DNA of 64,000 nucleotides from Cephalotus follicularis (taxonomy: Eukaryota > Streptophyta > Magnoliopsida > Oxalidales > Cephalotaceae), in contig BDDD01001592.1 of the NCBI GenBank assembly GCA_001972305.1, positions 87,755 through 151,754 on the forward strand, in the 5' to 3' direction. Below the pieces are notes generated by a model. That model was not told the origin of the DNA, made no database searches, and saw only the letters and a list, made by a program, of their open reading frames with translations. This document shows, piece by piece, positions 47,701 through 60,700 of this stretch. The translations under genes were made by a program, and so were the position numbers. Position 1 is the first letter of the stretch; each line of letters begins with the position of its first letter.

Positions 47701-50700
47701 GAACCAGTTTAGTCAACATATCTGCTGGATTCTAGACTGTGGCTATTTTCTGAACCAGAATTTCACCTCCTTCGATAACATCCCGAATGAAGTGATATCT
47801 AACACTGATGTGCTTGGTTCTCTCATGAAACATCTGATTCTTACTCAAATGGATCTGGTTATCACAATACACCGTCGAAACCTGCTGTATTAAACCAAGA
47901 CTACCAACCAAACCACGCAACCATATAGCTTCTTTCACTGCCTCAGTCAATGCCATGTATTCCGCCTCCGTCGTCGACAAGGCCATTGTTGGTTGCAAAG
48001 TTGCCTTCCAACTAACCGCACAGCCTGACAAAGTGAAAACATATCCCGTGAGGGATCTCCGTTTATCCATGTCACCCGCATAATTAGAATCCGAATAACC
48101 CACAACATCCATGCTAGCAGCTCCACCCCTACCATAAACTAAACCAATATATGTAGAACCTCTCAAGTACCTCATTATCCATTTCACAGCATCCCAATGA
48201 GTTTCACCTGGATTAACCATATATCTGCTAACCACACTCACAGCATGTGAAATATCTGGCCTAGTGCACACCATGACATACATCAGACTACCAACCGCAC
48301 TAGCATATGGAACAGAGACATGTGCTCCACCTCAACCTCAGTTTTCGGCGATAATGAATCTGACAATTTGAAATGTCCAGCCAATGGGGTACTTACCGGT
48401 TTAGACTTTTCCATTCCAAACCTCTCGAGCACTTTCTCGATATACTTTTCTTGTGATACATATAATCGTCTAGCTTGACGATCCCTTTGAATCTCCATAC
48501 CCAATATCTTATTGGCTGCACCCAAAGCCTTCATTTCAAATTCACTACTTAACTGAGCCTTCAATGTGTTGATCTCGAATTTATCCTTCGACGCAATCAA
48601 CATGTCATCAACATATAACAACAGATACACAAAAGAACCATCCGTGAGTTTATTCAAGTACACACATCTATCATACTCACATCGACAATAACTGTTCTTG
48701 ATCATAAAAGTATCAAACCTTTTATACCACTGTCTAGGAGATTGATTCAATCCATACAAGGATTTCTTCAGTAGGCACACATGATCTTCTTTCCCCGAAA
48801 AATGATAACCTTATGGCTGAGACATGTAAATCTGTTCATCTAACTCACTATGTAAGAACGCTGTCTTGATATCCAATTGCTCAAGCTCCAAGTCTTGACA
48901 AGCAACTATAGCGAGTAACACGCGTATCGAGCTATGCTTCACAATTTGAGAAAATACTTCATGAAAGTCCACTCCCTCCTTCTGGGTAAAACCCTTAGCT
49001 ACTAACCGTGCCTTGAACCTCTTTGCCTCAACCCCCGGTATACCTTCCTTTTTCTTGAAGATCCACTTACAACCTACAACCCGTTTCCCCTTTGACAGCT
49101 TTACTAACTCCCAAGTCTTGTTCTTTTCAAGAGACTGAATTTCTTCATTCATAGCAGTTACCCACTCCGTTGATTCTTTGCTTTTCACTGCTTCCTTATA
49201 AGTGGATGGTTCCTCTCCTTCAACACTTTCAGCGACTGACAAAGCAAAGGCTACCGTGTCCGCATGACTGTATCTCAGTGGTGGTCTAATCTGCCTCCTC
49301 TCTCTGCCTCTAGCAATACTGTACTATTGCTCCTGAATTGCTCCATCTTTATCCTGATCTTGCAATTCAATTTGAGTTGACTGACTGGAAGAAACTTCAT
49401 CTTCCCTTCTCGAAGCTTCTAGACTAAGCTCCACCTGTTTCTCTACACTAAGGTCTTTCTCACCATTCTCAACAGACTTCTCCTTCTGGTTGACCATAGC
49501 AGACTCATCAAATGTCACATCTCTACTAATAAGAAATTTTTGCGACTTGGGATTTTCAATGCACCACAACCGATACCCTTTCACCTCATCTGCATACCCT
49601 AGAAATATGCACTTCTTTACCCTCAGCTCAAGTTTACCATCATTCACGTGAGCATAAGCAGGACAACCAAATACTCTCAAACCAGAATAATCACCCGCAG
49701 TACCTGACCATACCTCCTGTGGAGTCTGTAACTCAATGGCTGTTGATGGAGACCTATTTACCAGGTAAGCTACTGTATGAACTGCCTCAGCCCAATACTT
49801 CTTCGAGAGACCAGCATTAGAAAGCATGCAGCGAGCTCTTTCTAATAACGTTCTATTCATCCGTTCCACAACTCCATTCGGTTGTGGTGTTTTCCGTATA
49901 GTGTGGTGTCTCACTATACCTTCATCCTTGCAGAACTTGTCAAATTCCCCCGAGCAGTACTCCAAACCATTGTCAGTCCGTAGAGTCTTGACCACTCTTC
50001 CTGTTTTCTTCTCTTCCATGGTTTTCCACTGCTTGAACTTGACAAACGCCTCATACTTACTCTTCAGAAAATACGTCTAGACCTTTCTAGAGTAGTCATC
50101 AATCAAGGTCATCAAATACTGGCTTCCTCCAAGTGACACCTGTGAAGAGGGACCCAAAAGATCAGAATGAATATAATCCAAGATACCCTTGGTCTTGTGA
50201 ATGGCTGTACTGAATTTCACCCTACACTGTTTTCCATACACACAATGCTCACAGAAATCCAGTTTCCCCGACTTCACTCCAGCTAGTAAACCCTTCTTGG
50301 ACAGAATTTGCAACCCTCTCTCACTTATATGCCCCAGACGTATATGTCAAAGCTGAGTAGTATCAGCATCTTTATCCCCTGATGAAGAAACAACTGCTGC
50401 AGTACCCAACACGGTATTCCCGTGCAGCTGATATAAGCCATCGATCTTCTTTCCCTTCATAATTACTAGTGCACCCCTAAGTACTTTGATTATTCCATTC
50501 TCCCCGGTAAACTTGCAACCATGAGAATCTAGAACCCCCAAGGAAATCAGGTTTTTCTTCAGCCCCGGAACATGCCAAGTTTCCAAAGTTCTAATCACAC
50601 CGTCAAACATCTTGATCTGAACTTTCACTCATCCGACAACCTTCAATGCATTGTTGTCCCCCAACAGAACATTCCCCTCCTTGACGTCATAGGTGGTGAA

Positions 50701-53700
50701 CCAATCCTTGTTAGGTGTCATGTGAAAAGAACATCCCGAATCAAGAATCCAACTACTGGTGTTATTTACGCTAACAGACAGAACTAAATCTGTATCAGCC
50801 TCATCCAAACTTTCATGCACTACACCTGCATTAGTTTCGACTGTATTCCCTTTAGCTATTCCCTTTCCCTTGTATCTCGGACAATCAACTTTCCAGTGTC
50901 CAGTTTCATTACAAATAAAGCATCGAGAATTCTTAGCTCTCGACTTAGACCGTGACTTACCCCTTTTACCTGATCCTCTCTCCCGGTTCCTGCCTCTAGC
51001 TACCAGACCTTCTGCCTGATTCTTCTCCATATTTTCTGACACCTTTTTCTTCAACTCCCTAGACTGCAATGCATCCTTAACATCATTTACATCAATGGAG
51101 TCTCTACCATATAACATAGTATCCACAAAGTGATCATATGAGGACGGCAACGAACACAGTAAGATCAAGGCTTGATCTTCATCATCAATTTTAATATTTG
51201 TATTATTCAAATCATGAATCACCTTATTAAAATTATCAATATGCTCTTTTACGGACATACCTTCCTTCATTCGAAGAGTATACAGGCGTTGTTTGAGATA
51301 CAACTTGTTTGTAAGTGACTTAGTCATGTAGCGACTCTCTAGTTTATTCCATAACCCAACCGCTGTTGTCTCATCCACAAATTCACGGAGAACGTCATCC
51401 TCCAGACACAGCTGAATCGATGTATGTGCCCTGTTTAGGATCATCTTCTTCTCCGCCTGAGGCATATCCTCAGGTAAACCTTCTTCACCATCTACTGCCC
51501 CCAAACTTCTTGTTATATCAGTAGTGCCTGCATCTTAACACGCCACATACTGAAATCGCATGTTCCATCAAACTTCGCAATATCGAACTTGGTTGACATC
51601 TCGAATTCCGAAGCAAGAACTTCGCTCTGATACCACTTGTTGTAAAAACTAGCCTCGAAAACTCTAACAACCTAATAGCAAAGCTTAATCAAGCAAACAC
51701 ACACAAGACAATAAAGATAAATCGACACGAGATTTACGTAGTTCGATCAATATGATCTACGTCCACGGGTAGAAGTGATATGGTTCTTTCACTATGTAAA
51801 TATGAGATTACAATGAGTTGCTCACAAACCCTTAGCCCTTGTTACACCCAGAAAGACCCACTCTCTAGTGTAAAATCGGCTGACGGCTAATATCTCTTCT
51901 GTTGCTCTCTTAACTTTTGACCTAAGGAAACTTCCCTATTTATATAAGTCGCGTGGCAGCCGACTGTCTACTTAAGGCAACCGACTGTCTCCCCAAAACA
52001 GTCGACTGTTCCCAAAACCAACTGACTGTTTTTGTTAAACGAATTTTCCAAGTCGCGTCGACAGTCGGCTATCATTAGACACCAGCCGACTGTCCAGATA
52101 ATCCAGTCGACTGTCCAACCTTGACAACCGGATTCTGCAGATTGCAAACAGCTTCAGACTCTGCATTCTAGTTGGCTACCCATCCTTGACAGCTGACTAC
52201 TCATCCAATCCAGTCGACTGTCCAACCCTGACAGCCGACTGGATTCTGCATAATGCAGAAAATTTTAGGTAAACTCAACAGTTGAGATTCTCTATGTTTC
52301 ACATTTAAATCCAGCAACGTAACAATGACTAATAGGTCAGTCCAAGAAGCTTTTGATGGTTCTTGTTCTCTGTCAGATTAAATGAAATGGAAATACAGCT
52401 GTTGTAATTTTATTCGACAAATTAAAGTTGAATTTCTCTGCAACTACTTGACCTACATGTAATGAGAAAGTTTAGCCATGCAAGTTTTTATGCTAAGACC
52501 CCCTACTTTGTGTCCCTAGTCAGAAACTCGTTTATGTTGCTTGCGAGTTTATATAACACAAGTTCTTATTTTTATCTGGTGGATGGATACAGAAAGATTT
52601 TGATGTGGTATGGTGTCGTGGGACACTTAGAGAGAAGATTTTGGAACCTTGGATGGATTCTATGAAGACTAAAGGTTGTGAATTTCTGGATCGTAGAATG
52701 GTTACTGGTTTCTGCTTTGACGAGGAAACTGGTTGTATATCAGAGGTAGTTTGTGGCGGGGAGACATATGAATCTGATGCAGTTATCATGGCTGTTGGAA
52801 TCTCCACACTGCAGGAAATTATTAGGAATAGGTACGTTCTAAAAATCATCCTACTACATTGTCAATTTAATTTAATACCTATTTTGAATTGGTTCATCTA
52901 GTTTAGTTGAACTTTTTGCTTAAGTAATGCATGGTTTGCAACAATTGTTGAACAAGAAGTATTCCAAATAAAGTTAATATTGATTCACTATTTATTTTCA
53001 TTGACATAACAGCCAGTTAGGTTGATGCTTTAAATGGAATCTATTTCTATGTTTAATAAAGGCTGATGCTTTTGAGTGGAACTCATTTGTATGTTTGATT
53101 GATATCGAAGTACACGCATCAGTTTACTCCTGTTCACAATATCCTCTTTTAACTGGCATTGAGTTCCCTGTAGTGCAGTGTTGTGTACAAGAGAGGAGTT
53201 TCTGAAGGTTTTGAACTTGGCTAGCATTGACGTGCTCACGATTAAGCTACGGCTTGACAGGAAGGTATGTTCAAAGGAGAAGGACCCATATCAATTTATA
53301 TTCCATGTTCCTTGTAATTTATCAGGTTGCCTTGAGATGGAATGAATTAACTGTATTATAGTAGCATAGACCAAGTTTTATCTGCTTTAGGCTAAGCTAA
53401 AAGAAGTTCAACCCTCTTTTTTTTTTTTTTTGGATAATTGTTAAACACCTTCTTTACAGTTGATCTGACTTTATCTATAACTCTATGAATAAACAGGTTA
53501 ATGTTCCCCATGCAAGCAATGCATGCTCCGGATATGATGATTCATTTGGTTGCACTTTCTTTGACTTGAACCAAATACATGATGAGCATAAAGATGATAC
53601 AGTAACAGTCTTGCAGGCTGATTTTGTGAGTATTACTCTCCTCGTCATTTCCTTCTCTTTATCTGTTGCAAATGTACTTCAGGACTGGGTTGTTTTTTTT

Positions 53701-54379
53701 TTTTTTTTGGGGGGGGGGGATTCTGAATTATATATCTTCATGTGCAGTATCATGCAAATGAGTTGTTACCTTTGAAAGATGAACAAATAGTTGTGAAAGT
53801 CGTGGCTTATCTCTCAAAGTACATCAAGGACCTTGATAGTGCCACTGTGATGGATACAAAAATCGGAAGATTTCCCAATTCCTTTACTCACTTCTTTCCA
53901 GGTACCTTCTTAAGCAATTAATAATAATATGACTTGGAATTATCTTAACACATGATAGCTATAGCCTTTACTCACACACCAATATGGTTAATTACTTCTC
54001 AAGGTTCATACAAGTACATGATGCGAGGGTCTACGTCCTTCGTGAACGTGTTCATGGCCGGAGACTGGATTGTTACGCGGCATGGTTCATGGTCACAGGT
54101 CATATATAGTTGAATATACATTCTTGCCTCTAGTTGATTAAAATTAAAAATTAGAGATGAGTATAATCTCTTCGATGCCTGCATTTTGAACAGGAGAAGT
54201 CTTATGTCACAGGACTTGAAGCTGGCAACAGGGTCATTGATTTTCTTGAAGAAGGAAGCTTTGCAAAAATAATACCAGTCGAGGAAGATGAGCCTCATAT
54301 CGAAGCCCTTCGCAGCCTCAACAGGAATTTAAATGAGCTCAGAAGCCAACTCCCATTGTCTAGTTACTTCCTCCAATAA
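44723..54379 (+). CDS. Phytoene-desaturase-like FAD-dependent amine oxidase
   Basis: Thirteen exons (44723-44896, 45044-45110, 45443-45549, 45859-45927, 46016-46070, 46424-46471, 46562-46719, 52593-52831, 53174-53264, 53497-53625, 53748-53901, 54004-54098, 54194-54379) join in frame at GT/AG sites to give 523 residues. After a short basic, Cys/Ser-rich leader that may target plastids comes the Rossmann FAD motif [17 protein letters not shown] (39-55) with the ribose-binding acid at Asp66. The C-terminal flavin motif is FMAGDWI (447-453) with [10 protein letters not shown] after it. The family covers carotenoid desaturases, carotenoid isomerase and amine oxidases. This protein belongs to a less-studied plant branch and its substrate is unknown to me. 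At exon 9 the acceptor at 53173 keeps the frame; the one five bases later does not. Intron 7 is 5873 bp because of a Copia insertion; it would otherwise be about 540 bp. Confidence 0.9.
46955..47580 (-). repeat. 3' LTR of the second Copia element, with motif array
   Basis: Starts TGTTGTAAAAACTAG and ends AACTCAACA on the plus strand. On the element's strand a TATA box TATATAAATAG lies near 47252-47262. Upstream of it, within U3 (47273-47545), are about ten copies of CAGYCGACTG or close forms. Confidence 0.93.
47732..51540 (-). pseudogene. gag-pol region of the second Copia element
   Basis: On the minus strand, in order: gag with a zinc knuckle ([20 protein letters not shown]), protease ([20 protein letters not shown]), integrase ([47 protein letters not shown]), reverse transcriptase ([64 protein letters not shown]) and RNase H ([40 protein letters not shown]). 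The frame is open over long stretches but has a few breaks. Confidence 0.93.
51638..52280 (-). repeat. 5' LTR of the second Copia element, with motif array
   Basis: Partner of the LTR at 46955 and 17 bp longer. Part of the difference is an extra motif-bearing stretch near 51957-51985 (CAGCCGACTGTCTACTTAAG). The same CAGYCGACTG array fills its U3. Confidence 0.93.
53693..53719. repeat. T16G11 homopolymer junction
   Basis: Sixteen T followed by eleven G in the intron before exon 11 of the FAD oxidoreductase gene. The T part can serve as polypyrimidine; the G run could form a quadruplex or be length-variable. Confidence 0.85.
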
Positions 54380-55423
54380 TTTGCAAAATTGTCAATCTAT
54401 ATGTGTTCATGTTTAGACAAAGCTATTGTTTGCAAAGTTTTTTATTAAATATTATGTGCAACTTGTGACCTTACCCACATTTTATGAACAGCCTTTCTTC
54501 TCAAGTAAATTACACATGGCTCTGTTTATTATGTCATTGAAAAATGAGATTACTAATGATATCCTTAAGGTAATTGGAGAGGTTGCATGTTAATATGGCA
54601 TAGATCCATGTTTAATCATTTTTTTACATGGAGAGCTTGAAGATGCCACTAAAGTAACCTGTGATTTGCAGCAGCCCAATTTGTCCTTTACTTATACCAC
54701 TTTGAATTTTCATGTGGCTGCTTCTCTTTCTTTTCTTTCTTTATATTGTCTTACTGGGTGTGATTAATTGGGATCATTTAGAACACATATTTCTCATGAT
54801 TTAACCAATTATTAAAAATATAGAGAGATATAACCATAATGAGTGGGGTAAATATTTAGAATTTCTCACTTTGTTATGATGGTTATAGTGTGTGTCTCTT
54901 CGTATATCAAGATTTAGAATTTAAGACGTACTCACAAAAGTAATCTGGGTTCTGATTGATTTCTTATTTACAATTGATACTTGAAAGAGATAAACATGTA
55001 CATTTGTATATGTTTTTAACGAGTACATATTCTGTATACTTATGCTTATGTTCTCACGGGTAATACCTATAAGATACATTTTTTTTATAAAAAAAATCCA
55101 AATTTTACACATTTCTCAACAGTTTATAGCAACTTAAGGTAGAGAAAAATAGCATGAAGACAGCAGATCTTTGGACAACCCGTCAACTTCCAACTCGAGT
55201 TAGTCCAGGGAGTCCAACATTTTCATTGAAATGCATAGCCAAAATGCTCATATTAAACGGACAAAAAAAAAGGAACACTAACAAAATATCTTCCTGCAGG
55301 CTGCAGCTATATATCTTGTCCAGGTGTCTATCTTACACTGAAACAGTAGAACCAGTTCCAGTTCCAGTTCCATAAAAAACATTAAGCAAGATGCCAATTC
55401 CCTGCATAGATATAAAACAATAT
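54380..55423. other. 3' flank of the FAD oxidoreductase gene
   Basis: The first part is the likely 3' UTR. The rest is AT-rich and holds a short CAGTTC/TTCCAG repeat near 55350. No gene seen. The second Gypsy element begins at 55424. Confidence 0.5.
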
Positions 55424-55926
55424 TGATTCGGGTAAAATTTAACCCATAATCTCTGCTACGTGTCCTCAGGAAAATGAGACAAATATCCTCCAGAGACCAA
55501 GAAACGTGGTCAGGCGTTACCAGACCCAAAGAATCACGCATACTAGCGTATGAACGCCAAATCCAGTGGAGAATCAGGGATATACCCGAGATCCTCGGAC
55601 ATTTCCTTAGGGGATACATATCTGCTTCGAAAATCAAGCAATCAATTGGAATTCAACTCCTATAAATACAGGAATCAGCGAAATATCACAGGTCCGCCAT
55701 TTTTACATTCTAAAGCACCATAAATCCCTTTGCATTGTCTAACTTAAGCATCAGAGTGTTCCCGGGAGTACAACCTCCTGGATCTACGATTTGTTTGCTT
55801 ACTTGTGCAGGGAATTCAATCACACAACCATCCATATTTTCTTCTCGGAGCTTTCACGGCGTTTCTCTCAACAAATCAAAATCCTACACGTGGAATACTG
55901 TTGAGTAGAGGATTTCTGTATTAACA
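55424..55926 (+). repeat. 5' LTR of the second Gypsy element
   Basis: Starts TGATTCGGGTAAAATTTAAC and ends TGTATTAACA, the mirror of the LTR at 25407. A TATA box CTATAAATACAGG lies near 55660. Its partner LTR is not in the window. Confidence 0.88.
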
Positions 55927-55971
55927 GTTGGCGCCGTCTGTGGGAAACGCAGCTAATAGCCATTAAGAATC

Positions 55972-57633
55972 ATGCCTCCAAGAAAGAACGACAACCCCTC
56001 TGCAGTTGATGGCAGCCAGGCTGCCACTGGAAACAACCCACCTTCAACCAGCCAGGTTGCCACCACTGCCGAGCAAGCTCCCATCACTGGGGAGCAATTC
56101 AGTCAGCTGCTCCAAGGAGTGGAGCACCTCACCAATCTGTTGGCCACCAGTTTAGCCAACCAAAATCAGGTCGAACCTGCTCAACCAGTCATCCGAGGAC
56201 AATCTGGACCTCATAGGCCGGCCCAGGAGAACCAACGCCCCCGTGGGCAAAGGCGAAACCAGCTGAGGAGGGGCATGCTCCCCCCAAGGTGGTCAGGGGT
56301 TGATACGCCCCTGAGGAGGAGAGCTGAGATTAATACATCTCAGAGGGCGAAGTCCTCGACTGCCCGGGATTACACCAACAATCCTCGACCGGAGCATTCC
56401 GAGCACCGAGCGATGGAAGTGGATCGTCAAGGGGATGCTAAAGAGACACGAGTGCGCTCCAATGCTTCGCATAGGACGGGAACAGTGCGGAGGAGTAGTT
56501 GGACCACTTGGCCACATTGGCTGGGGAGACACAGGTTTCTAGCAGGGCTAGGAACATTGAAGATGCGGAGCGAGCAATGAATAAAAGGCTTGCAGAGATG
56601 GAGAGAAGGTTCCGCGGAGTCGAGCAGTTGAAGGGGTACCTATCCGAGGTACGCAATATCAGTGCCACTCCCTTCTCGTTCGAGATCATGAAGGACCGTA
56701 TTCCTCAGGGATTCCGGCTCCCGAGTCTCAAGGAGTATGATGAGTCCACGGGCCCCATTTAGCACGTTCGCTACTACACTCAAGTTATGTTAGTGCACCA
56801 GGCTTCGGATGCCATTCTTTGCCAAGGATTTCCGGAAACACTGACTAGAGCTGCCCAGTCGTGGTATTCTACCCTGGCAGAGGGATCGGTGGTGAATTTC
56901 GAGCAGTTTACAGAACTGTTCGTGGTGAAGTTCCTTAACAGCACCATACAGAGGAGAAACTCCACTCACTTGATTAACGTGGTGCAAGGAAAAGATGAAC
57001 CAATTAGAGACTACCTCACCAGGTTCAACAAGGAGTCACTCACAGTGAAAGACCTGGAGTTGTCCTTCGCTCTAGCAGCTCTGAATAGTGGGTTGAAGGA
57101 CAATTCCCTCTTTACCTTCTCCTTGATGAAGAAACCCACGGCGGATATGGCGGACCTGCTGAGGAGAGCAGAAAAATATGTCAATGCCGATGAGGGGATG
57201 GCTACTAGGAAACAAAAAACATCATGGACAGGTCATCAGGCGGAGAGAGGAGAGCACTTACGAGGTGCTCCCGAGAGAAAGGAGAAGAGGAAGGAGAGGC
57301 CAGACCTGCGTAAGGATGACCTCAGGCACAAGCTCTCCAAGAGAGAGGAATCACCCAGGGAAGGGACGCCAATCCCGACCTACAACAATTTCACCCCTCT
57401 CCTGGAGACACGCACCAGGATACTTGTAGTGGAGAAGGATAAGGTCCCCATCCAATGGCCCGCACCATTGAGGTCCTTGGGTGAGAATAGGGATATAGAA
57501 AAATATTTCCGGTACCATCGTGACCACGGGCACGACACCGAGGAGTGCAAGCACCTAAAGAATCAGATTGAGGACCTGATTCACAAGAGGCACCTACGCA
57601 AGTATGGGATAGGAATGCTCTTCAGGAAATGAG
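55972..57633 (+). pseudogene. gag region of the second Gypsy element
   Basis: Starts MPPRKNDNPSAVDGSQAATG. It contains the gag core words QASDAILCQGFPETLTRAAQ and QGKDEPIRDYLTRFNKESL and ends in a C/H cluster (YHRDHGHDTEECKHLKNQIE). It is the counterpart of the gag at 23.8-25.4 kb and is broken. Confidence 0.88.
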
Positions 57634-57719
57634 GGAGCGCATAGAGGAAGCTCCACAGCAACCAGAGGAGTAGCAGCAGCAGCCCAAAGGTGCCATCCAC
57701 ACCATCTCTGGAGAGGTCG

Positions 57720-60700
57720 CGTCTAGTGGAAACCATAAAAATTCCAGAAAGGCCTATGGAAGGCAATCTCTTATTGTGCAACAGTATCGGCATAGCAAGA
57801 GGATAAAAATTGGTGGAGATGAAGAGGTGATATCCTTCTCCGAGGCAGACTCTAAGGGAGTACGTCTTCCTCATGATGATCCAGTGGTGGTAACTATTCT
57901 GGTAGAACTTTTCACTATGAAGAGGATCCTTATTGATAGCAGGAGCTTGGCCGATATCCTATACAAACATGCCTTTGATCAACTAAGGATACCGACCGAC
58001 CAGCTCAAGCCCGTGAAAACCCCACTGGTCGGCTTTGCAGGCGAGATGGTCCATCCTCTGGGATCCATCGACCTGTCTGTGGTTGTAGGTACGACCCCAA
58101 GTCAGACCCAGGTGCAGATGACATTCCTGGTGGTGGACACACCAAGCCCGTACAATGCCATAGTCGAGCGACTAGGTTTGAACTTGATGAAGACAATAGT
58201 GTCTACAAGACACTTGGTAATAAAATTCACAAAGAGGTTTGGCGTGGGGGAAGTCCGAGGAGATCAACAGGTGGCAAGGCAGTGCTACAAAACTGTCGTA
58301 ATGGATAAAGGGAAGGAAAAAGTACTTCCCATTGGAAATGTGGAGCTAAGAGGGGATGTGGAGCCCGAGTGTCCACAACCTGTTGAAGAAGTGCTACAAG
58401 TGCCCTTGGAAAAGGGTAATGAAGAAAGAATTATCCAAGTCGGCTCACAACTTGGAGAGTTGGAGAAAGAGGAACTTATAACGTTCCTTAGAAATAATAA
58501 AGATGTATTTGCTTGGTCGGCAAAGAAGGTCCCCGGGATCAGCCCAGAGGTAATGGTGCACAAGCTAAGCATGGATCCTATGAGGCCTCCAACCAGGCAG
58601 AAGAAAATGAACTTCGCTCCGGAGAGGCAGCAGGTAATAGTAGAGTAGGTGAGTAAGCTATTACAAGCGGGGTTTATCAGGGAAGTGCACTATTCTGACT
58701 GGCTGACGAACCCGGTCCTAGTCAAGAAAGTAAATGGCAAGTGGAGGATGTGCATTAACTTCACTGACCTCAACAAATCTTGTCCGAATGATCACTTCCC
58801 TCTCTCGAAAATTGATCAGTTGGTGGATGCGACCTCGGGATACAGAATGTTAAGCTTCTTGGATGCCTACTCGGGGTATAATCAAATCCCCATGTATGGG
58901 CTCGACGAGAACAAGACAGCTTTCATTACTGACAGAGGCATGTATTGCTACAAAGTCATGCCCTTTGGATTAAAGAACGCTGGGGTGACCTACCAATGGT
59001 TGGTTAACAAGATCTTTGAACCTCATATCAGGAGAAATATGGAGGTTTACATTGACGACATGCTTGTCAAGACGCCGACAAGGAGTCCCCACATTAAAGA
59101 CTTGGAGGAAACTTTTGGAGAGTTAAGAAGATATAAGATGAAGCTCAATCCTTTTAAGTGTACTTTTGTGGTCACCTTTGGTAAGTTCCTCGGGTTCATG
59201 GTCTCAAGTAGAGGAATAGAGGCCAATCCGAAGAAAATTTCAGCAGTTCAGAGCATGAGGCCTCCTTAAACCATCAGGGATATATAGAAGTTGAATGGAA
59301 TAATAGCAGCCCTGAGCAGGTTTGTCTCAAAGTCAACAGAGAAGTGTCTCCCTTTTTTCAAAGTATTGAGAGATCCTATGGGGTTTTCTTAGTCGGAAGA
59401 ATGTCAAGCAGTCTTCGACAAGTTGAAGGAATATCTGGCTTATTCTCATCTGATATCAAAACCTAAGGATGGGGAGGACTTGTATTTGTACCTTGCGGTA
59501 ACAATAGGCACAGTGAGTGCGGTGTTTGTCAGAGAAGAGGAGAAAGTGCAGAGGCCAGTATACTATGTCAGCAAGGTCTTGAATGATACTAAAGGAAGGT
59601 ATCCAGAAGTTGAAAAATTTGCTTATGCCCTAATCATAGCTGCGAGGAAGCTAAAGCCATACTTTCAAGCCCATACCATCAAGGTCATGTCCGACCAACC
59701 ACTAAGACAAGTCCTAGTAAAGCCAGATGTCTCGGGAAGGCTGATCAAGTGGTCGGTCGAGTTGGGCAAGTATGACGTAAAGTTTGAAGCCACACCAGCA
59801 ATAAAATCACAGGTCTTGGCTGATTTTGTAGGAGACCATACACTTACGGAGTGTATGGAAGAAGAAACCTATGAAGAAGAGAATGGGTTATGAAAGTTAT
59901 CCGTGGATGGCTCATCCTGCGTCTCTGGCAATGGAACAGGGTTAGTGTTGACTAGTCCAGACGGGTGGACCTTGTAGTATGCTCTGAGATTTGGATTCAA
60001 AGCCACTAACAATGAAGCCGAGTGGGAAGCTCTGATCGCCGGGTTGACAATTGCAAAACACTTATAGCTTCAAAAAATAAAAGACTCCAATGATTCTCAG
60101 CTAGTAGTTGGTTTGGTGAGTGGCGAGTATGAGGCCAGAGAAGATTCCATGGCTAAGTACTTGACATATTTTCAGAGTTTGAAGTTGGCCTTCCAAGTGC
60201 TTAAAGTCTTGAAGGTGCCCAAAGCAGAAAATGCCCGAGCAGACCAGTTGTCCAAGTTAGCAACAACGGAGGAGTTGCAGGAAAATAAAACAGTGCTGAT
60301 GGACTATCTGGATAGGCCCACCATCTCGGAAGTATAAGTGATGGATATAGATGCACCACAGGAGCCAAACTAGATGACTCAATTTATCAATTGGCTGAGG
60401 AACAGAATTTTGCCTGAGGTCTCTGAAGCGAGAAAATTGGTGTACCGAGCAAATAGATACCAACTCTGAGATGGGATCCTCTACAAAAGGTCTTTTTCTT
60501 TTCCTTGGCTGAGGTGTATGACTCCTCTAAAGGCCGATTATGCTCTAAGGGAAGTCCATGAAAGGGTCTGTGGCAATCACACGGGGGGCAGAACCTTGTC
60601 ACACAAATTATTGAGGCAGAGCTATTTCTGGTCAACCATGCACCAAGATGCCATAGACTTAGTGAGGAGGTGTGATAAATGTTAGATGAACGCTAACATA

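Larger units (their letters stand above)
46955..52280 (-). mobile_element. Ty1/Copia retrotransposon, Tork/Tnt1-like, in an intron
   Basis: LTRs at 46955-47580 (626 bp) and 51638-52280 (643 bp) and a perfect GTTGA target duplication (46950-46954, 52281-52285) frame a full set of Copia parts on the minus strand, antisense to its host gene. The initiator-Met primer site TGGTATCAGAGC lies at 51624-51635. The polypurine tract AAGGTGGAGATT lies just inside the other LTR. Reverse transcriptase words ([20 protein letters not shown]) point to the Tork group. LTRs differ by a few percent. It looks nearly complete, with a small number of breaks. Confidence 0.95.

Noticed and set aside
53174-53178. Alternative splice acceptor five bases downstream of 53173 in the FAD oxidoreductase gene
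   Set aside because: Using it shifts the frame and loses the conserved reading [20 protein letters not shown]. The upstream acceptor keeps it.
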